A DNA stretch of 60,000 bases from Lineus longissimus. Taxonomy: Eukaryota; Nemertea; Pilidiophora; Heteronemertea; Lineidae. The DNA is taken from assembly GCF_910592395.1 (NCBI RefSeq), contig NC_088321.1, forward strand, positions 1,614,001 to 1,674,000, written 5' to 3'. Positions 22,089-33,526 of this stretch are shown here, one piece after another (position 1 is the first letter of the stretch; each line of letters starts with the position of its first letter). Under the pieces are notes generated by a model, which did not search any database, had not been told where the DNA came from, and saw nothing but the letters and a program-made list of their open reading frames with translations. The position numbers were made by a program, and so were the translations under genes.

Positions 22089-23060
22089 TTTCAAAAGTTC
22101 ACCGTAGCCACAGTCATGAGGAGCATTGAAGTTTTTATCTACTTGCCCTCCCCGCAAATGAGAGACCTGCAACAATTATCAGCGTGATGAGCAATTGAAT
22201 AATTGTTTGTCTGGGTTGAAACGTTCATTGGATAATCGTCACTGGCTGCAGCGATAACTGATTCTTGTGAGATGAGTGTTGTAAGTGATGATGCAGATCT
22301 CTGCGACAAAAATCTTCAGTGTGCAAGGGCACTTTACCGTTTATACAAATGAAACTATTTGAAAATCATCAAGAGTTAACTCCAGATATTTTCAGTGAAT
22401 CAGCTAGAAAACAGAGCTGGGGAGAAAAGCACACAGTCTATAAATAGGCAGGGTGCTTAAAAGTCTTTTTTATTCTCTCCAGATTTCACATTTCTCTAAA
22501 ATTATTGACTGTTGTCTTCTTTTGTCTTTTCAGGTGAGTTTCCATGGTAACAAGATAAAGGTAGAGTAAACATCTCCCTTCAGTTTCTGAAACTTGAAAC
22601 CAGAAGTGATCATATCCCCTTTAAATTGGAGGAGGACATTTTAGTTCTGCTACGAAACACCAGCTGGCAGCACCGATTCACAAAAAGCAGAATTGTTTAT
22701 TAATTGAACCTCACCTAGGGAGAACATTACATTTATAGATTCACAACAATACATAAGATAAAGTGCACGTGTAGAGAGCAAAATATGAGTGGATCCAGTG
22801 GGGGGGGGGGGGGGCTCTGTCCCAAGGGGTCGCCAAAAATGTGGTTTTTATCATGAATGTCCATGGAAATTTCGAAAGAAATTGATCGTTTTGCCCCCCT
22901 CGAGAGCCTTTTGAACCTCTCCCCCCAAGACCAAAGAGCTAGCGAAGCCACGGAAAAACGTTGACAATGCCAGGAGGTATTACCTCCATGACAATACATA
23001 CCATATCATGCAATGCAATATTCATTACAATAGACACAATAGACAATACACACCTTATAA
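22089..23060. other. Unit C spacer with plus-strand TATA motif
   Basis: Matches unit A 3536-4370 plus about 165 bp that A has lost. TATAAATA lies at 22439-22446 on the plus strand. No protein gene. Confidence 0.4.
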
Positions 23061-23456
23061 GGCCATGGGAATTATTAATCCTGTTTACCGTCCACCTCCC
23101 ACATGGGTTCTGAACGAACATGAAATATTTTCATTATTTTAAAAAAAATCAATTTATTTTATTGTTGCCATCATTTTTTTATTTAAATAATCTTTCCAGT
23201 GGTTCATCTTTACCATAAATGATTGAAAAACACAATAAAAACTTGGCAGGGTAGGCTCTTCATCATAATAATGACATTTTTTCAATGCCTCATGTTGATG
23301 ACCGACCTGATTTCCATTTACTGGAACTTGCTGAATCGCGTGTTTTGACCAGTAAATCAGACTGTAAACTGATATTGAATAATGAATAATGAAAAAAAGC
23401 CTCATCATCTTTTTTAATCTCTCGGACGGTAAACAGGATTAATCATTCCCATGGCC
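23061..23456. mobile_element. GGCCAT-type MITE, unit C
   Basis: Complete ends flanked by TAA on each side. It is inserted in an array of CAATAGACAATACACACC-type short repeats. The 84-codon frame is at 23154-23408. Confidence 0.75.
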
Positions 23457-25040
23457 TAATGCAATGCAATATTCATTACAATAGACAATACACACCAATT
23501 AATACAATGCAATATTCAATACAATAGACAATACACACCGTAATGCAATATTTAATACAATAGACAATAGACACCATATAATATTCAGTACAATAGATAC
23601 CGGTTGTGTAGCATACATTAAAAGGACCTGGCCAAAAGATAAACATGAACCAAATGGCTAAAACTTGAATTTGTTGATGTTTTCTCAATCTCATCATGTG
23701 ACTTTGTTTTGAACACATGACACTCATCGTCTGCTACCTTAACTGATCTCCAGCCAGTGATATTTTGATTCAACCCCTGCCTGGAGATTGAAACAGCTGA
23801 TTATTATAAGACATGTTAGAGGTTGTCAAATATTGGCACGGACTTTGAAATATTTGGGGTATTTTTATTGCTGAGCTCAGCTGTTTTAATTGTTTGACCT
23901 CAGACATCTATGTGTGGTTTGTCGAGAAAATGTGATTTAGTGTGGCGTTATATTTCATAAACATTTGGAGTATTTTACAAATCAGTGGAATTTTAGCGTT
24001 CTACGGAGTATGTTTTAAACTGTTTTTCCAGGCCTTTCAATCAGACATGTATACCGTAAGGCCTTGTAATTTCTTCAGCCCATTTCGGAGAGGTGCATTT
24101 TTGCAAACAGCACACCTCTCTAACAATTCCTGTGAATTGGGTGTACTTTTGCAAGTACGCCTCATTCACACCTGTAAAAACAAATGAAACAAAATGTCTG
24201 GCCTCGCCTGCTAATTGACCAGGCTACTCTGCCATCTGCCGTCATCGCGAAAAAGTCACAAAGAAATCACCTCCCCCAGATGCTGACAGCTTTGAAGTGG
24301 GTTGAACTATTCACTCTCGTGGATTCTGTCAGCTTGTGATCTTATCACAAGTCATCGTGTGTATATCGCGTGGCCTACAATGAAATCAAGATTGGTTGAC
24401 CTGGAATCCCCCAGATACAAAAAAAAAAAAAATTTTTGGCTAGATGCCCGGAGAATGCGTTTTCCGAGCATTTCAGATCCAAAAACTCACGTGCAAAAAC
24501 ACCGGTTTTCCTACATGAATTTTTGAAAATCGGCAAAAGAATACATAGATAGTGATAAATATATGTCGTTGAAATGTTATGCAAATACAGCTGATGAATT
24601 CCCTCTCAAGTAGTCTGTTTGATACTGTCTGACACATCCCGGATGTTGTCAGTAACTGATAAGGACATTATAGTGATTCACACCTTATCTTATCTCTTTC
24701 ATTTAGCTTAAAAAAGCGATATTTTGAAACCCCTCAACTTTGCTGATGAGGGCTAGTGCCCCCCTTGCCCTCCTCTGGCAGAAACCCTGTTTGTGTTTAA
24801 AAAAATAGCGATTCACCCTTGTTAGAAGTTTCTGTCATGAGAACTTCATGAGTACATTAATGTTATGTTGTACTGTTTTGAAATGTTATAACTGTGTAGG
24901 CCTTTATCATCTTGATTGTTTGACTATGACACACCACAACTTGCCCATCTGAAAACACTCAAGACGCCCAGTGGCAGCAAAGCCTCAATTTCTCCTCTCA
25001 AAATGTCCTGCTTGTCAACCATAGATAAGAAATGGGCCAT
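23457..25040. other. Unit C spacer downstream of TRIM-like gene 3
   Basis: Short AATGCAATATTCA repeats near 23460-23600, then sequence matching unit A 4870-6260. No gene seen. Confidence 0.4.
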
Positions 25041-25141
25041 TTCTGTACAACTTGACCTCTGTTATCAGGACACCTCTCTATTAAGGACAGCATTGTCAGT
25101 CCCAAGGTTGTTTGTAAGGGGTACACCGTTGCATTTAATCA

Positions 25142-25325
25142 TACGTCAGGAAAATAGAAATGCAGTTATACACAATGCCATAGTGCAGTTATTGTGCAGG
25201 CAAATATGCTGAAACTTGGTATGTTTAGTGTTTGTATGTGTCTCAACGCTGGCATTGTTGAAATTTATATTCAGTATGCATTTATACAATTTGAATTTTC
25301 AAATTCAATCACAGATTTCAAATTT
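25142..25325. repeat. Dispersed repeat at the end of TRIM-like gene 3
   Basis: Same repeat as 6361-6545, and closer to the unit A copy than to unit B. Confidence 0.6.
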
Positions 25326-27447
25326 TTAACAAACGTTGTTGAATCTTGTACACCCTGATTGTTTGACCATGACTCATAACGAAGTGAGTATCTCCAGCAG
25401 AGAACCTTATTGGTCTTTCATCTCCAGGCTCAAGATCACATATTATGCTCCCACCTCTGGGATACCACTCACTCTTGCTCACATCATCCGTATCCAACTT
25501 GTGCATGCTCATCCAAACCTTATCAAAATTAACAAAAAACAAAAAGAAATCGTCCCATATTGTTGCTGAGATATCTATGTATTTGACTTTCTGATTGACT
25601 ACAACCGTCTTATGTACATGTATTTCTGTGTCTGTGATCTCATAAGCAGCCGTATAGTCGTCCCCGGTGACGAAGACGAATCTTCCCCCGCATGTTATCC
25701 TTTTGGGGATATGTACTGCAACAGTGGAGGCTGCATCAGATTCACCCTTGGAGTCTTTGTACATTTTATGTGTATGTTCCACAACACCACTCTTGTCAAC
25801 AACAGTGATAACTTTCTGCCCCTCTTTGTTCCCTCCAAGGATGACGTACTGGTGTTGTAGGGTCACACCAAGGGAAAGTGGTTCTGTTATGTCGATATCA
25901 CGGGTGGAGCTGATGTAACCAGCGTCTGGATCAAACAGTTTGACGCTGCATCCAGTGCCTCCTGTACCGTTGGAAAGTACAGCAAGTTTACCATCGGGAG
26001 TGGACGACATGTCATACAGCGGGGGGACGTGATCCTTGAAGGTGCGTTTTAGGGTGCCAGGGAGTTTGTAGATGTCTATGGCCAATGATGGTTCCCCTAA
26101 TCTTGTTGGATGAGCGACTGCAAACATTTGACCAAGGTTTGCTACACATGGAATAAACATATCCTCTGAAGACACTTGCATGGTCTTCTTGAAGATTTCC
26201 GTAGAATCATATCCATATAAGTATTCTTCATCTTCTTCTTCTTCTTCTTCTTCATCAGCACAGTCTGATCTCCCAAAACTCAAAGGTATTTCCTTCGGAA
26301 AAAAGGTGTGGTGTTTTCGATGTAGCACACGTAGCTGTTTTCTATACCCCTTTTCTTCAATGTCACCCTCTCCATCAACCATAGCATCCATCTCCTGCTT
26401 CAATGCAGTCAGTTTGTAAAGATATTCCGGGTCATACTCAGTCTCTGTAAGCAGTCTCCCTGCTCTCTCAGTGGGCGCCTGCAGTTCCTCAACCATCTCT
26501 GACAACTTCTCAAATCCAACTGGAATGTCCTTGACAACTTTGTAGTCCACCTTGACCTGTTCTTTCAACTCCGCCTTCCATTTTGTGATTTGTTCGATAC
26601 ACTTCTGGGCATGATCCTCAATTTCTTTGATCAAAATATCCTGCTTGTCAACCACAGGCACCATTAGTTTCAGTTGTGCTAAGTCTTTCTTCAAGTCCTT
26701 GAGATCTTTAAGCTTTTCCTGCTTTTTTTCTAAAGTGACTTTCATTTCAGCAACCTTTTTGTCAACAACATCCACAAGCTTTTCCACGGTGTGCTCCCCA
26801 TGGTCAAGCATAACACAGACCATACACACAGCTGTTCCGCAGTCATTACAAAAACTGTTCAAGGAGGAGTCGTGTTTCTTGCACATTGCATCCTGCCTTA
26901 GCCGCACTACGACATGTCCCTGCGTCGCTTTATTCCTCGCATGGACCTTTGTGCACTCCTCGCAGATATGAAGGTTGCCACATTCAACGCACAAGTTCAC
27001 AGCTTGGACCTCCTTCTTCTTGTGGTGACAGATCGTACATTTTACATCCATGGTATGACCCGCTTTGTTTCCATCTCTCTTTTCTCCGTTCCCTAGTCCT
27101 CTTCTTTTGTTCGGAGGGCGTTCTGTTTCTGCCCCAGCCTTCCTTCTACCCATTGGTTGAAGCTCTTTCTCCCCTGATCCTCCTTTTCGCCCAGTTTTCA
27201 CCACAGTGTCCACAACTGCCACGTCCTCCCCGGTGAAATCGACCATGCCGTTGACACCGTCCCACGGGCGAGGGCACTCCACCTTACACGTCGGGCAGGG
27301 AAACTCGTCACCTTCATGGCTTCCAAGAGTGATCAAGATGCATTCAGTACAAAAACAGTGCTTGCATCGGCCAACTATCTTCAGTGGTTTGGAATCCAGG
27401 CACACTGGGCAAACGTTGATGACTTTTGTTGTGTTCGACGCCATCAT
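25318..27447 (-). CDS. TRIM-like RING/B-box protein 3 (709 aa)
   Basis: Third tandem paralogue with intact RING, B-boxes, coiled coil and propeller-like C-terminus. It is a mosaic. The coiled coil is identical to gene 2 (KDLKDLKKDLAQLKLM). From about residue 340 to the stop it is almost identical to gene 1, including the long acidic tract and the YLYGYDSTE block. Between B-box1 and B-box2 it has lost five residues (RLRQD in place of RFRSETKQQD), but all zinc ligands remain. Its 5' UTR exon 2 and 145 bp intron are present, but the unit carrying the promoter and exon 1 ends at about 30015. The coding region is intact; its expression is uncertain. Confidence 0.9.
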   Translation of the reverse strand: MMASNTTKVINVCPVCLDSKPLKIVGRCKHCFCTECILITLGSHEGDEFPCPTCKVECPRPWDGVNGMVDFTGEDVAVVDTVVKTGRKGGSGEKELQPMGRRKAGAETERPPNKRRGLGNGEKRDGNKAGHTMDVKCTICHHKKKEVQAVNLCVECGNLHICEECTKVHARNKATQGHVVVRLRQDAMCKKHDSSLNSFCNDCGTAVCMVCVMLDHGEHTVEKLVDVVDKKVAEMKVTLEKKQEKLKDLKDLKKDLAQLKLMVPVVDKQDILIKEIEDHAQKCIEQITKWKAELKEQVKVDYKVVKDIPVGFEKLSEMVEELQAPTERAGRLLTETEYDPEYLYKLTALKQEMDAMVDGEGDIEEKGYRKQLRVLHRKHHTFFPKEIPLSFGRSDCADEEEEEEEDEEYLYGYDSTEIFKKTMQVSSEDMFIPCVANLGQMFAVAHPTRLGEPSLAIDIYKLPGTLKRTFKDHVPPLYDMSSTPDGKLAVLSNGTGGTGCSVKLFDPDAGYISSTRDIDITEPLSLGVTLQHQYVILGGNKEGQKVITVVDKSGVVEHTHKMYKDSKGESDAASTVAVHIPKRITCGGRFVFVTGDDYTAAYEITDTEIHVHKTVVVNQKVKYIDISATIWDDFFLFFVNFDKVWMSMHKLDTDDVSKSEWYPRGGSIICDLEPGDERPIRFSAGDTHFVMSHGQTIRVYKIQQRLLKI

Positions 27448-27462
27448 CCTGCGTTTTCTAAC

Positions 27463-27607
27463 CTGAAATTAAAGAACAGAAATCAAAGAACATGCACAGT
27501 ATTTGATAGGGGATCATTGTCTTTCCTAAGAGTTTCCTCTGTGTTAGGAATAGTGAAAAATGAACAGTAAAAAAACACAATCTTCCACCTGACAAAAATC
27601 TATTTAC
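27463..27607 (-). other. Intron 2 (145 bp) in the 5' UTR of TRIM-like gene 3
   Basis: Donor and acceptor are conserved with genes 1 and 2. Confidence 0.7.
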
Positions 27608-27672
27608 CTCTTCTCCAACAGACCAACGTGAATAAATATTCGCTGTTGTTTGTTGATTTTGACCATTGGTGC
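27608..27672 (-). other. 5' UTR exon 2 of TRIM-like gene 3
   Basis: Homologous to 8856-8921, slightly diverged. No matching exon 1 or TATA box is seen to the right. Confidence 0.45.
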
Positions 27673-30015
27673 CTGAACAATTTGGATCATGATGTCAAGT
27701 GGTACTGTTCTAAAAAAATGGTTGACCAGACTTGTTTAACACCTTCACTGGCGGTGTTTCACCCCCACACACCCCCTCTTCAGACGCCCAGAAAAAAAGT
27801 ATAAGAGATCGCTGCAGGAGGTCTTTTGCAGAAGCTTCTCCAAGACAAGGTCTTCTTGAATCAATAGAGTTATGTCAGCTACATATACACTCCTTTGTTA
27901 TATTTTAATGTTTGTATGAAACATGACCAAAAGTAACTAAAATGAGGTCAGATCCGTCACGCGTGAGACTTCTCAAATTTCTCAAAACTGAACCATTGTC
28001 ATATCAGGGACAGAAGTTTCGAAGAGGAGTATTTGATCAGAAGTTATGGACAAGCCTACTAATGTTTTCATACTCACAGCTCTCTCTCTGATGATGATTG
28101 GCTCTTGACTCAGGATTTTAGACGGTATATCTCACTTTGGGTCCCCAACTTTTCCTATATAACGTTAGAACCAGTAGAAATTCGCCTCTCGTTGATTGTT
28201 CAGCCGTGGCTTGGTTCTCATATTGTTTTAGTGGCTATGTAGGCCGCTCCTTTGAAGTGAACTTCCTGATCAAGATAGGAATGGATTCCAGGAATCAGTT
28301 TCTGGGAAATGTAGCAGTGCTGACATCTGGTGTTGTCTGGAGGAACAAGATGTTCAGTAGGTTTATTGACCGTTTGTTTGGAATCCGTAATGCTGTACGA
28401 GACAAGACCACTAATGAATATTCATAGGTTGGAGGGTCCAGGCCTATCTATTAGACGAGTGCATGTTTTTTACTCTCAAGTACATATTTGGAGAGGTATT
28501 GAAAAAATATTTGTTGTGGCAAGTCTACAGATATAAAGAAATTATTTGATGAAAAAATTAATTTCGAATTTTGCTAATTGGGTAATAGGGGGCGTGTTTT
28601 GAGTTTTTTCTGCCAGTTGGCTGAAAAGAGTGGAAATATCAAAGTCTGTCTAATTTGTCGATTAAAAAAAAATTTCCGTGGTCAATCACCATTTTATTTT
28701 TCACCATTTACTTGCCCGACTGTCCGGAATAACATAATCTAAATTTCAGATTCACAACACCACGCGTTCTTTGATGCGTCGCGGTCAAACATTGACAATT
28801 TAACTGCTAAAAGGCTTAAAAAATCAATTGTGGTCTTGTCTCTATTTACACTACATTTTGGGTCAATATAGTGAAAAATTTGAATGTGCTCAAATCACTC
28901 TAATTCATTTAGAATATTGTATTGCTGATGATTTAAGGTCAAAACAAGCCAAAATAATGAGAAAAAAACTTAATTTGACCCAAATAAGAGTCAACCTAAC
29001 CCCGGTCTAAGTTCGGTTTCATTTTTACAAGTCTTGTTGTGTTGCCATTCATTTTGTAATTTCTTTGAAACTACTTAGGCCTTGATTCTGAAAGTTGTGC
29101 CCTAAGCAGCAAAGATATTCCTAAATCACATCCTAAAGTTTCAGCTCCATAGCTTGCTTATTCTGGCCAGGGCAGGTCTTTGAATTTGGTGCTGTTGGGT
29201 GCAAAATCATGACTTTTTGTCGATTTTGTCCTCTTTCGTCGCTTTGGCACAGTTGTACCACTCTTTGAAATGTCTCTCATTTCTCCAAAAATGTCCAGAT
29301 ATGACTTTCCTTTGTTGGAGAGTTGTGGGATGTCATGTACATTAGTTTGAAAAAAATCTCAAAATGTTAACCCCTGAAATGTACCTTCATTGAGACAAGA
29401 CCACTAATGAATATTCATAGGTTGGAGGGTCCAGGCCTATCTATTAGACGAGTGCATGTTTTTTACTCTCAAGTACATATTTGGAGAGGTATTGAAAAAA
29501 TATTTGTTGTGGCAAGTCTACAGATATAAAGAAATTATTTGATGAAAAAATTAATTTCGAATTTTGCTAATTGGGTAATAGGGGGCGTGTTTTGAGTTTT
29601 TTCTGCCAGTTGGCTGAAAAGAGTGGAAATATCAAAGTCTGTCTAATTTGTCGATTAAAAAAAAATTTCCGTGGTCAATCACCATTTTATTTTTCACCAT
29701 TTACTTGCCCGACTGTCCGGAATAACATAATCTAAATTTCAGATTCACAACACCACGCGTTCTTTGATGCGTCGCGGTCAAACATTGACAATTTAACTGC
29801 TAAAAGGCTTAAAAAATCAATTGTGGTCTTGTCTCGTACGGCTCATAGATATGGCAAATAACCAGAACGGCAATTAAGAAACTCCCAAGTCTTCATCAAC
29901 AGCTGCCTGCATTGGATCTCTCAACTCAAATAGACGGCCTTAGGAAGAAACAAGGACCTGTTGAAGAGAGCAAATTAGGACCAAGTCGAGATCGAGATAC
30001 TCCGTCAAACAGCCC
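27624..30015. repeat. Truncated fourth tandem unit (D)
   Basis: Follows the unit pattern from AATAAATATTCGCTG through the block shared with unit A (about 28048-28240). It ends abruptly after GTCAAACAGCCC near 30015. The promoter and exon 1 segment that follows in A, B and C is missing. It contains the 28399-29835 insertion. Confidence 0.75.
28399..29835. mobile_element. 1437 bp element with 444 bp direct terminal repeats and GTAC target duplication
   Basis: GTAC flanks both ends (28395-28398 and 29836-29839). The empty site CTGTACGGCTC is present in units A, B and C. The two 444 bp terminal repeats (28399-28842 and 29392-29835) look identical. Each starts GAGACAAGACCAC and ends GTGGTCTTGTCTC. 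The 549 bp interior has no polymerase or transposase. The layout is LTR-like, but the ends are not TG...CA and I see no obvious primer-binding site or polypurine tract. Confidence 0.8.
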
Positions 30016-30255
30016 CGATACTCTCTCTATTAAGGACACTCTCTATTAAGGACACTCTATCTAGTAAGGACACTCTCTCCATTAAGGACACTCTCTCTAT
30101 TAAGGACACTCTCTGCATTAAGGATACTCTCTCTATTAAGGACACTCTCTCTATTAAGGACACACTCTATTAAAGACACTCTCTCTAAGGACACTCTCTC
30201 TTGTAAGGACACTCTCTCTATTAAGGACACTCTCTATTAAGGACAATCTCACAAT
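30016..30255. repeat. Tandem array of a CTCTCTATTAAGGACA motif
   Basis: About a dozen imperfect copies of a 17-20 bp motif identical to the inner terminal motif of the pogo/Tigger-like MITE. It starts exactly at the break of unit D. Confidence 0.85.
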
Positions 30256-30269
30256 TTGGGGCACTTGGT

Positions 30270-30390
30270 TTGGTCCCAAATTGTTTGTCATCATCCATTT
30301 TGACCTCTCTTATCAGGACACCTCCCTAACAAGGACAGCATTTGCCAGTCCCGAGGGTGTTTTTTATAGAAATGGTCCACTGTACAGTAT
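30270..30390. mobile_element. pogo/Tigger-like MITE fragment
   Basis: Contains TTTGGTCCCAAATTG, TTGACCTCTCTTATCAGG and a TCCACTGTA-like end. Degenerate. Confidence 0.5.
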
Positions 30391-30488
30391 ATGGAAATTG
30401 GCCTACCACCCACCCAATAAAAACATGATAACGACTTAATAAGGAAGTACATTAAAGGAGTACGCCATTCATCATTACGCATGTACTT

Positions 30489-30685
30489 GTTGTTCAGGAA
30501 AATAGAAATGCAGTTATACACAATGCCGTAGTGCAGATATTATGCATGCAAATTTGCTGAAACTTGGTAGTTATAGTATTTTCATATCCATCTGCACAAC
30601 AGCAATGCTGAAATTTACATTTAGTACATATCTACGCAATTCGAAATTTTCAAATTCAGTTACTTAATTTCAAATTTTGAACACA
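30489..30685. repeat. Dispersed repeat, second location
   Basis: Diverged copy of the repeat that ends the TRIM-like genes: GGAAAATAGAAATGCAG to AATTTCAAATTTTG. Confidence 0.6.
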
Positions 30686-30929
30686 TGGCCTTTAAGTGTT
30701 CATGGGTTTACAAGGAATGCCCGGAATTCCTCCACGGGCTATTTTGAAAATTGTTCATGGATTCTTGCGGCAGATTTTCATAATTTGTACTTGACGAACC
30801 ATAACAATGACGATTGTCATGGCCAGAGGGCATCTTGTGATGTTGTTGAAAGCGGTGTGGGCCGGAATTTTGGCAGGAGTCATCGCAATTCAACAGTAGG
30901 AGATGGCGGGGTGTTGAATTGGGTAATTT

Positions 30930-31260
30930 TCAGAGAGAAAGCGTTCTTTTTCTTCTGAATTTGACATCATGTGTCAGGAATGTAGTCTGGGAACATCGAA
31001 GTCTAGAAGTTGTAGTCTGAAGTTGTGAATGGATTATCTGTCGAAAGTGCCGATTTTTACAGCAGGAGATGGTGGGGCTGGGGATTTGTGGGATGTGCAG
31101 ACTTCCTTTGAGAAAGCGTTCTTTTTCTGTTGAATTTGATGACAACATTGCAAAGGACTTGTCATATTGTGTCAGGAATTAAGTCAGGATACATCAAAGT
31201 TTAGAAATCGTAGTCTGGAGTTTTGAATCAATCGCCGGTCGAAAGTGCCGATTTTACAGA
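30930..31260. repeat. Diverged tandem repeat interrupted by the Helentron-like element
   Basis: Blocks with GAGAAAGCGTTCTTTTTC, TGAATTTGA and GAAAGTGCCGATTTT recur two times here. A third time follows the element at 34781-34915. No gene. Confidence 0.6.
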
Positions 31261-31380
31261 AAAGTATTTGATATTTGGGTACTTGTTTATTATTAGGAGA
31301 AGGCCCTTTTGAATTGCGTGTTTTTTAGCTCAGCTGAAAAGCTGAGCTATTCATATGAGTAAATGGTAGAATGAGTGTCC

Positions 31381-31435
<55 letters not shown>

Positions 31436-31436
31436 C
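31381..31436. repeat. GTCT tetranucleotide microsatellite
   Basis: Fourteen or so GTCT units with GTCC at the borders. Confidence 0.95.
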
Positions 31437-31835
31437 GTTAAACAGGCACGTTTCAAAACTATGGCGGATAGGCGATAGATTTTCCCTCTGAGGCGTTGAG
31501 ACCCTTCAGGACTCCTGAATAGACCAAATGTGGGTCCGGCAGGATGAGCGGTTTGGCCACTAGGTGGCACCGAGCGAAATTTTCCAAAAACTTTTCCAGC
31601 AGCTGATTTCTCAGTTGGGGATCATGAATCAAATCTAATTTTATAGAGCAAAGCTTTCTCTTTCATTATCAATAGGCGTGGTTCATGAATTTCTCACCAG
31701 GTGGTGTTACTGGCGCAATTTAGTGAGCATCCCCCAAGAAGAGCATTTTAAATTTCGCGCGAGTTATCCCACGTCCAATCACACGTGCAGCGAACGTCAC
31801 GTCTCGAGTCTGCGCAGTTCAGACGTAAGGAGACC

Positions 31836-31871
31836 ATGCTATGGAATAGATCGCGTTCTGTCAATTCAGAG
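31836..31871 (+). CDS. Putative microgene exon 1 inside Helentron-like copy 1
   Basis: ATG and 12 codons ([12 protein letters not shown]) end at a strong donor GAG|GTAAGT. An in-frame TAA lies about 100 bp upstream. It splices in phase 0 to 32475. No family recognised. Confidence 0.4.
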
Positions 31872-32474
31872 GTAAGTTCTCATTAAATTCACAATTTCAT
31901 AGGCGATAATATTTGGCTTCTTGTGTTATTGCATGTTGATGACATTAGGGAAGGCTTGGATTGTTTAATTGGATGTGATTAATTTGAAATAGTTCGTCGA
32001 CGATCGTTGAAAAACGATCTGCGAAATGCAGCTTGGTTGGTCTGAGAAACGATGTCAAAGTCCGGCTTTAAATCATGGATTTCTCAACAAATAACTCTTG
32101 TCACATAGCAGAACTAATGTGAATAAACAAGACAATAATAAACATCGTTCTGATATCATCGGGTAAGGTTGCCAATGTACATAAACAGTGTAATTGAGGA
32201 TCGACTCCAGCGATTTGAAATGTCAACAAACAATAAATGCGATAGCTGATACACACTGACACTTGCACACTGTACATAGCACAATGCTTCAAACGGGGCC
32301 GATTCATCACTCTTATCACAATGTATTCCCAATCATATCAATGAACTTCCTTGATCATTCGGCCCTAGGCCTAGCGCCTTATCAGTTGTTGTTGGCCTTG
32401 TATTTGATATAAAACTTGGCTAGCTTACCTATTCTATCAAAATTAAAATGTTATCTCCTCATCATGTTTTGCAG

Positions 32475-32621
32475 GACAGGAATGATCTGCAGCTGCATTT
32501 GAACATATTTGGTGACCACATCTCAAAGATGACCAAGAGAGAGGATCGAGCTATGACTTTGCACATCCTATCGACTTCGGTGTTCACCAGTGCAATCATC
32601 AGAAGAGCCAGGCAATTCTAG
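32475..32621 (+). CDS. Putative microgene exon 2 inside Helentron-like copy 1
   Basis: Acceptor TTTTGCAG precedes 48 codons and TAG. AATAAA follows 44 bp after the stop (32666-32671). Joined to exon 1 after removing a 603 bp intron, it gives a 60-residue basic protein starting [10 protein letters not shown] and ending IIRRARQF. The same structure is kept in copy 2. It could be a captured host gene fragment or an element-encoded product. No similarity is recognised. Confidence 0.4.
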   Translation, partial: DRNDLQLHLNIFGDHISKMTKREDRAMTLHILSTSVFTSAIIRRARQF

Positions 32622-33065
32622 TATTCAAGTATTTCATTCTGTAATACTTACCTCAAAATTTACTAAATAAAGAAAACCGCATGTGGGAGTTGGTTAAAAA
32701 AATCAAGTCTATCTGTTTAAAGTTTTTACTTGCTATCATTATTATCAACATTTCAATGGTGGCATTCTGCTAAGGTTTGTTAAGAGTTTCACTTGACTTA
32801 GGTGTACACTAGTAAAATATCAGCGACATTTTACCAACATTTTACCAACATTTTACCAACATTTTACCAACATTTTACCAACATTTACCAACATTTTACC
32901 AACATTTTACCAACATTTTTACAACAATTTTGCAACAAGCCCTTCAAGGCCCTGTGTTCACTAGCAACAAAATTGCAACAAATTAGCAACATTTTTACAA
33001 CATGTTGGTAAATTGTTGCAAACTTTTTAGTGGGAACAAAGGGAAATAGGTATTTTGGAGGGAAA

Positions 33066-33203
33066 ATGGATGATTCCAAGGAGAGAAGATGTGTTTTGAG
33101 TGCTTCTGCAGCAATTTTAGCTGTCATTGTTGAGAGACGGAAGAGGCGGCGAAATAACCAAAGAGAATATGGACCAGGCCTGGATCAAAATGAGGGTGGA
33201 TGA
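33066..33203 (+). pseudogene. Harbinger-type transposase N-terminal remnant
   Basis: 45 codons from ATG to TGA with the basic ERRKRRRNNQRE segment, resembling the Arg-rich N-terminus of PIF/HARBI1-type nucleases. The DDE catalytic domain is absent. The whole segment is deleted in copy 2. Assignment is by resemblance only. Confidence 0.4.
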
Positions 33204-33526
33204 TGGGGCATACCACTGCCTGTTAAGGCCGCGTATCCATAGGGTATGCCCTTGTGTGGTGTGGCGTTATGGCGTAACAGCCTTGTGACCTGGCACTATG
33301 CCCTGCGTCTCCATTGGATATAACTTTTTGGTCATGTAGGCCTTTGTAGTCCTCATTTCGCAGCGGTCAATCGCGTTTATCCGCACGCTGTCATTATTTC
33401 AGAAGACAATTTCTCATGAATATTGAAAATGAAAATACAAGTAACTTGTATTTTCACTTGCAACATCAAATTGACATGTACATGTATATAAAACTTGACT
33501 TTTAAGCAACAAATTACAGGTTCGTG

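Noticed and set aside
28828-29010. Gene in the interior of the GTAC-flanked element
   Set aside because: Only a 60-codon frame with no recognisable domain.
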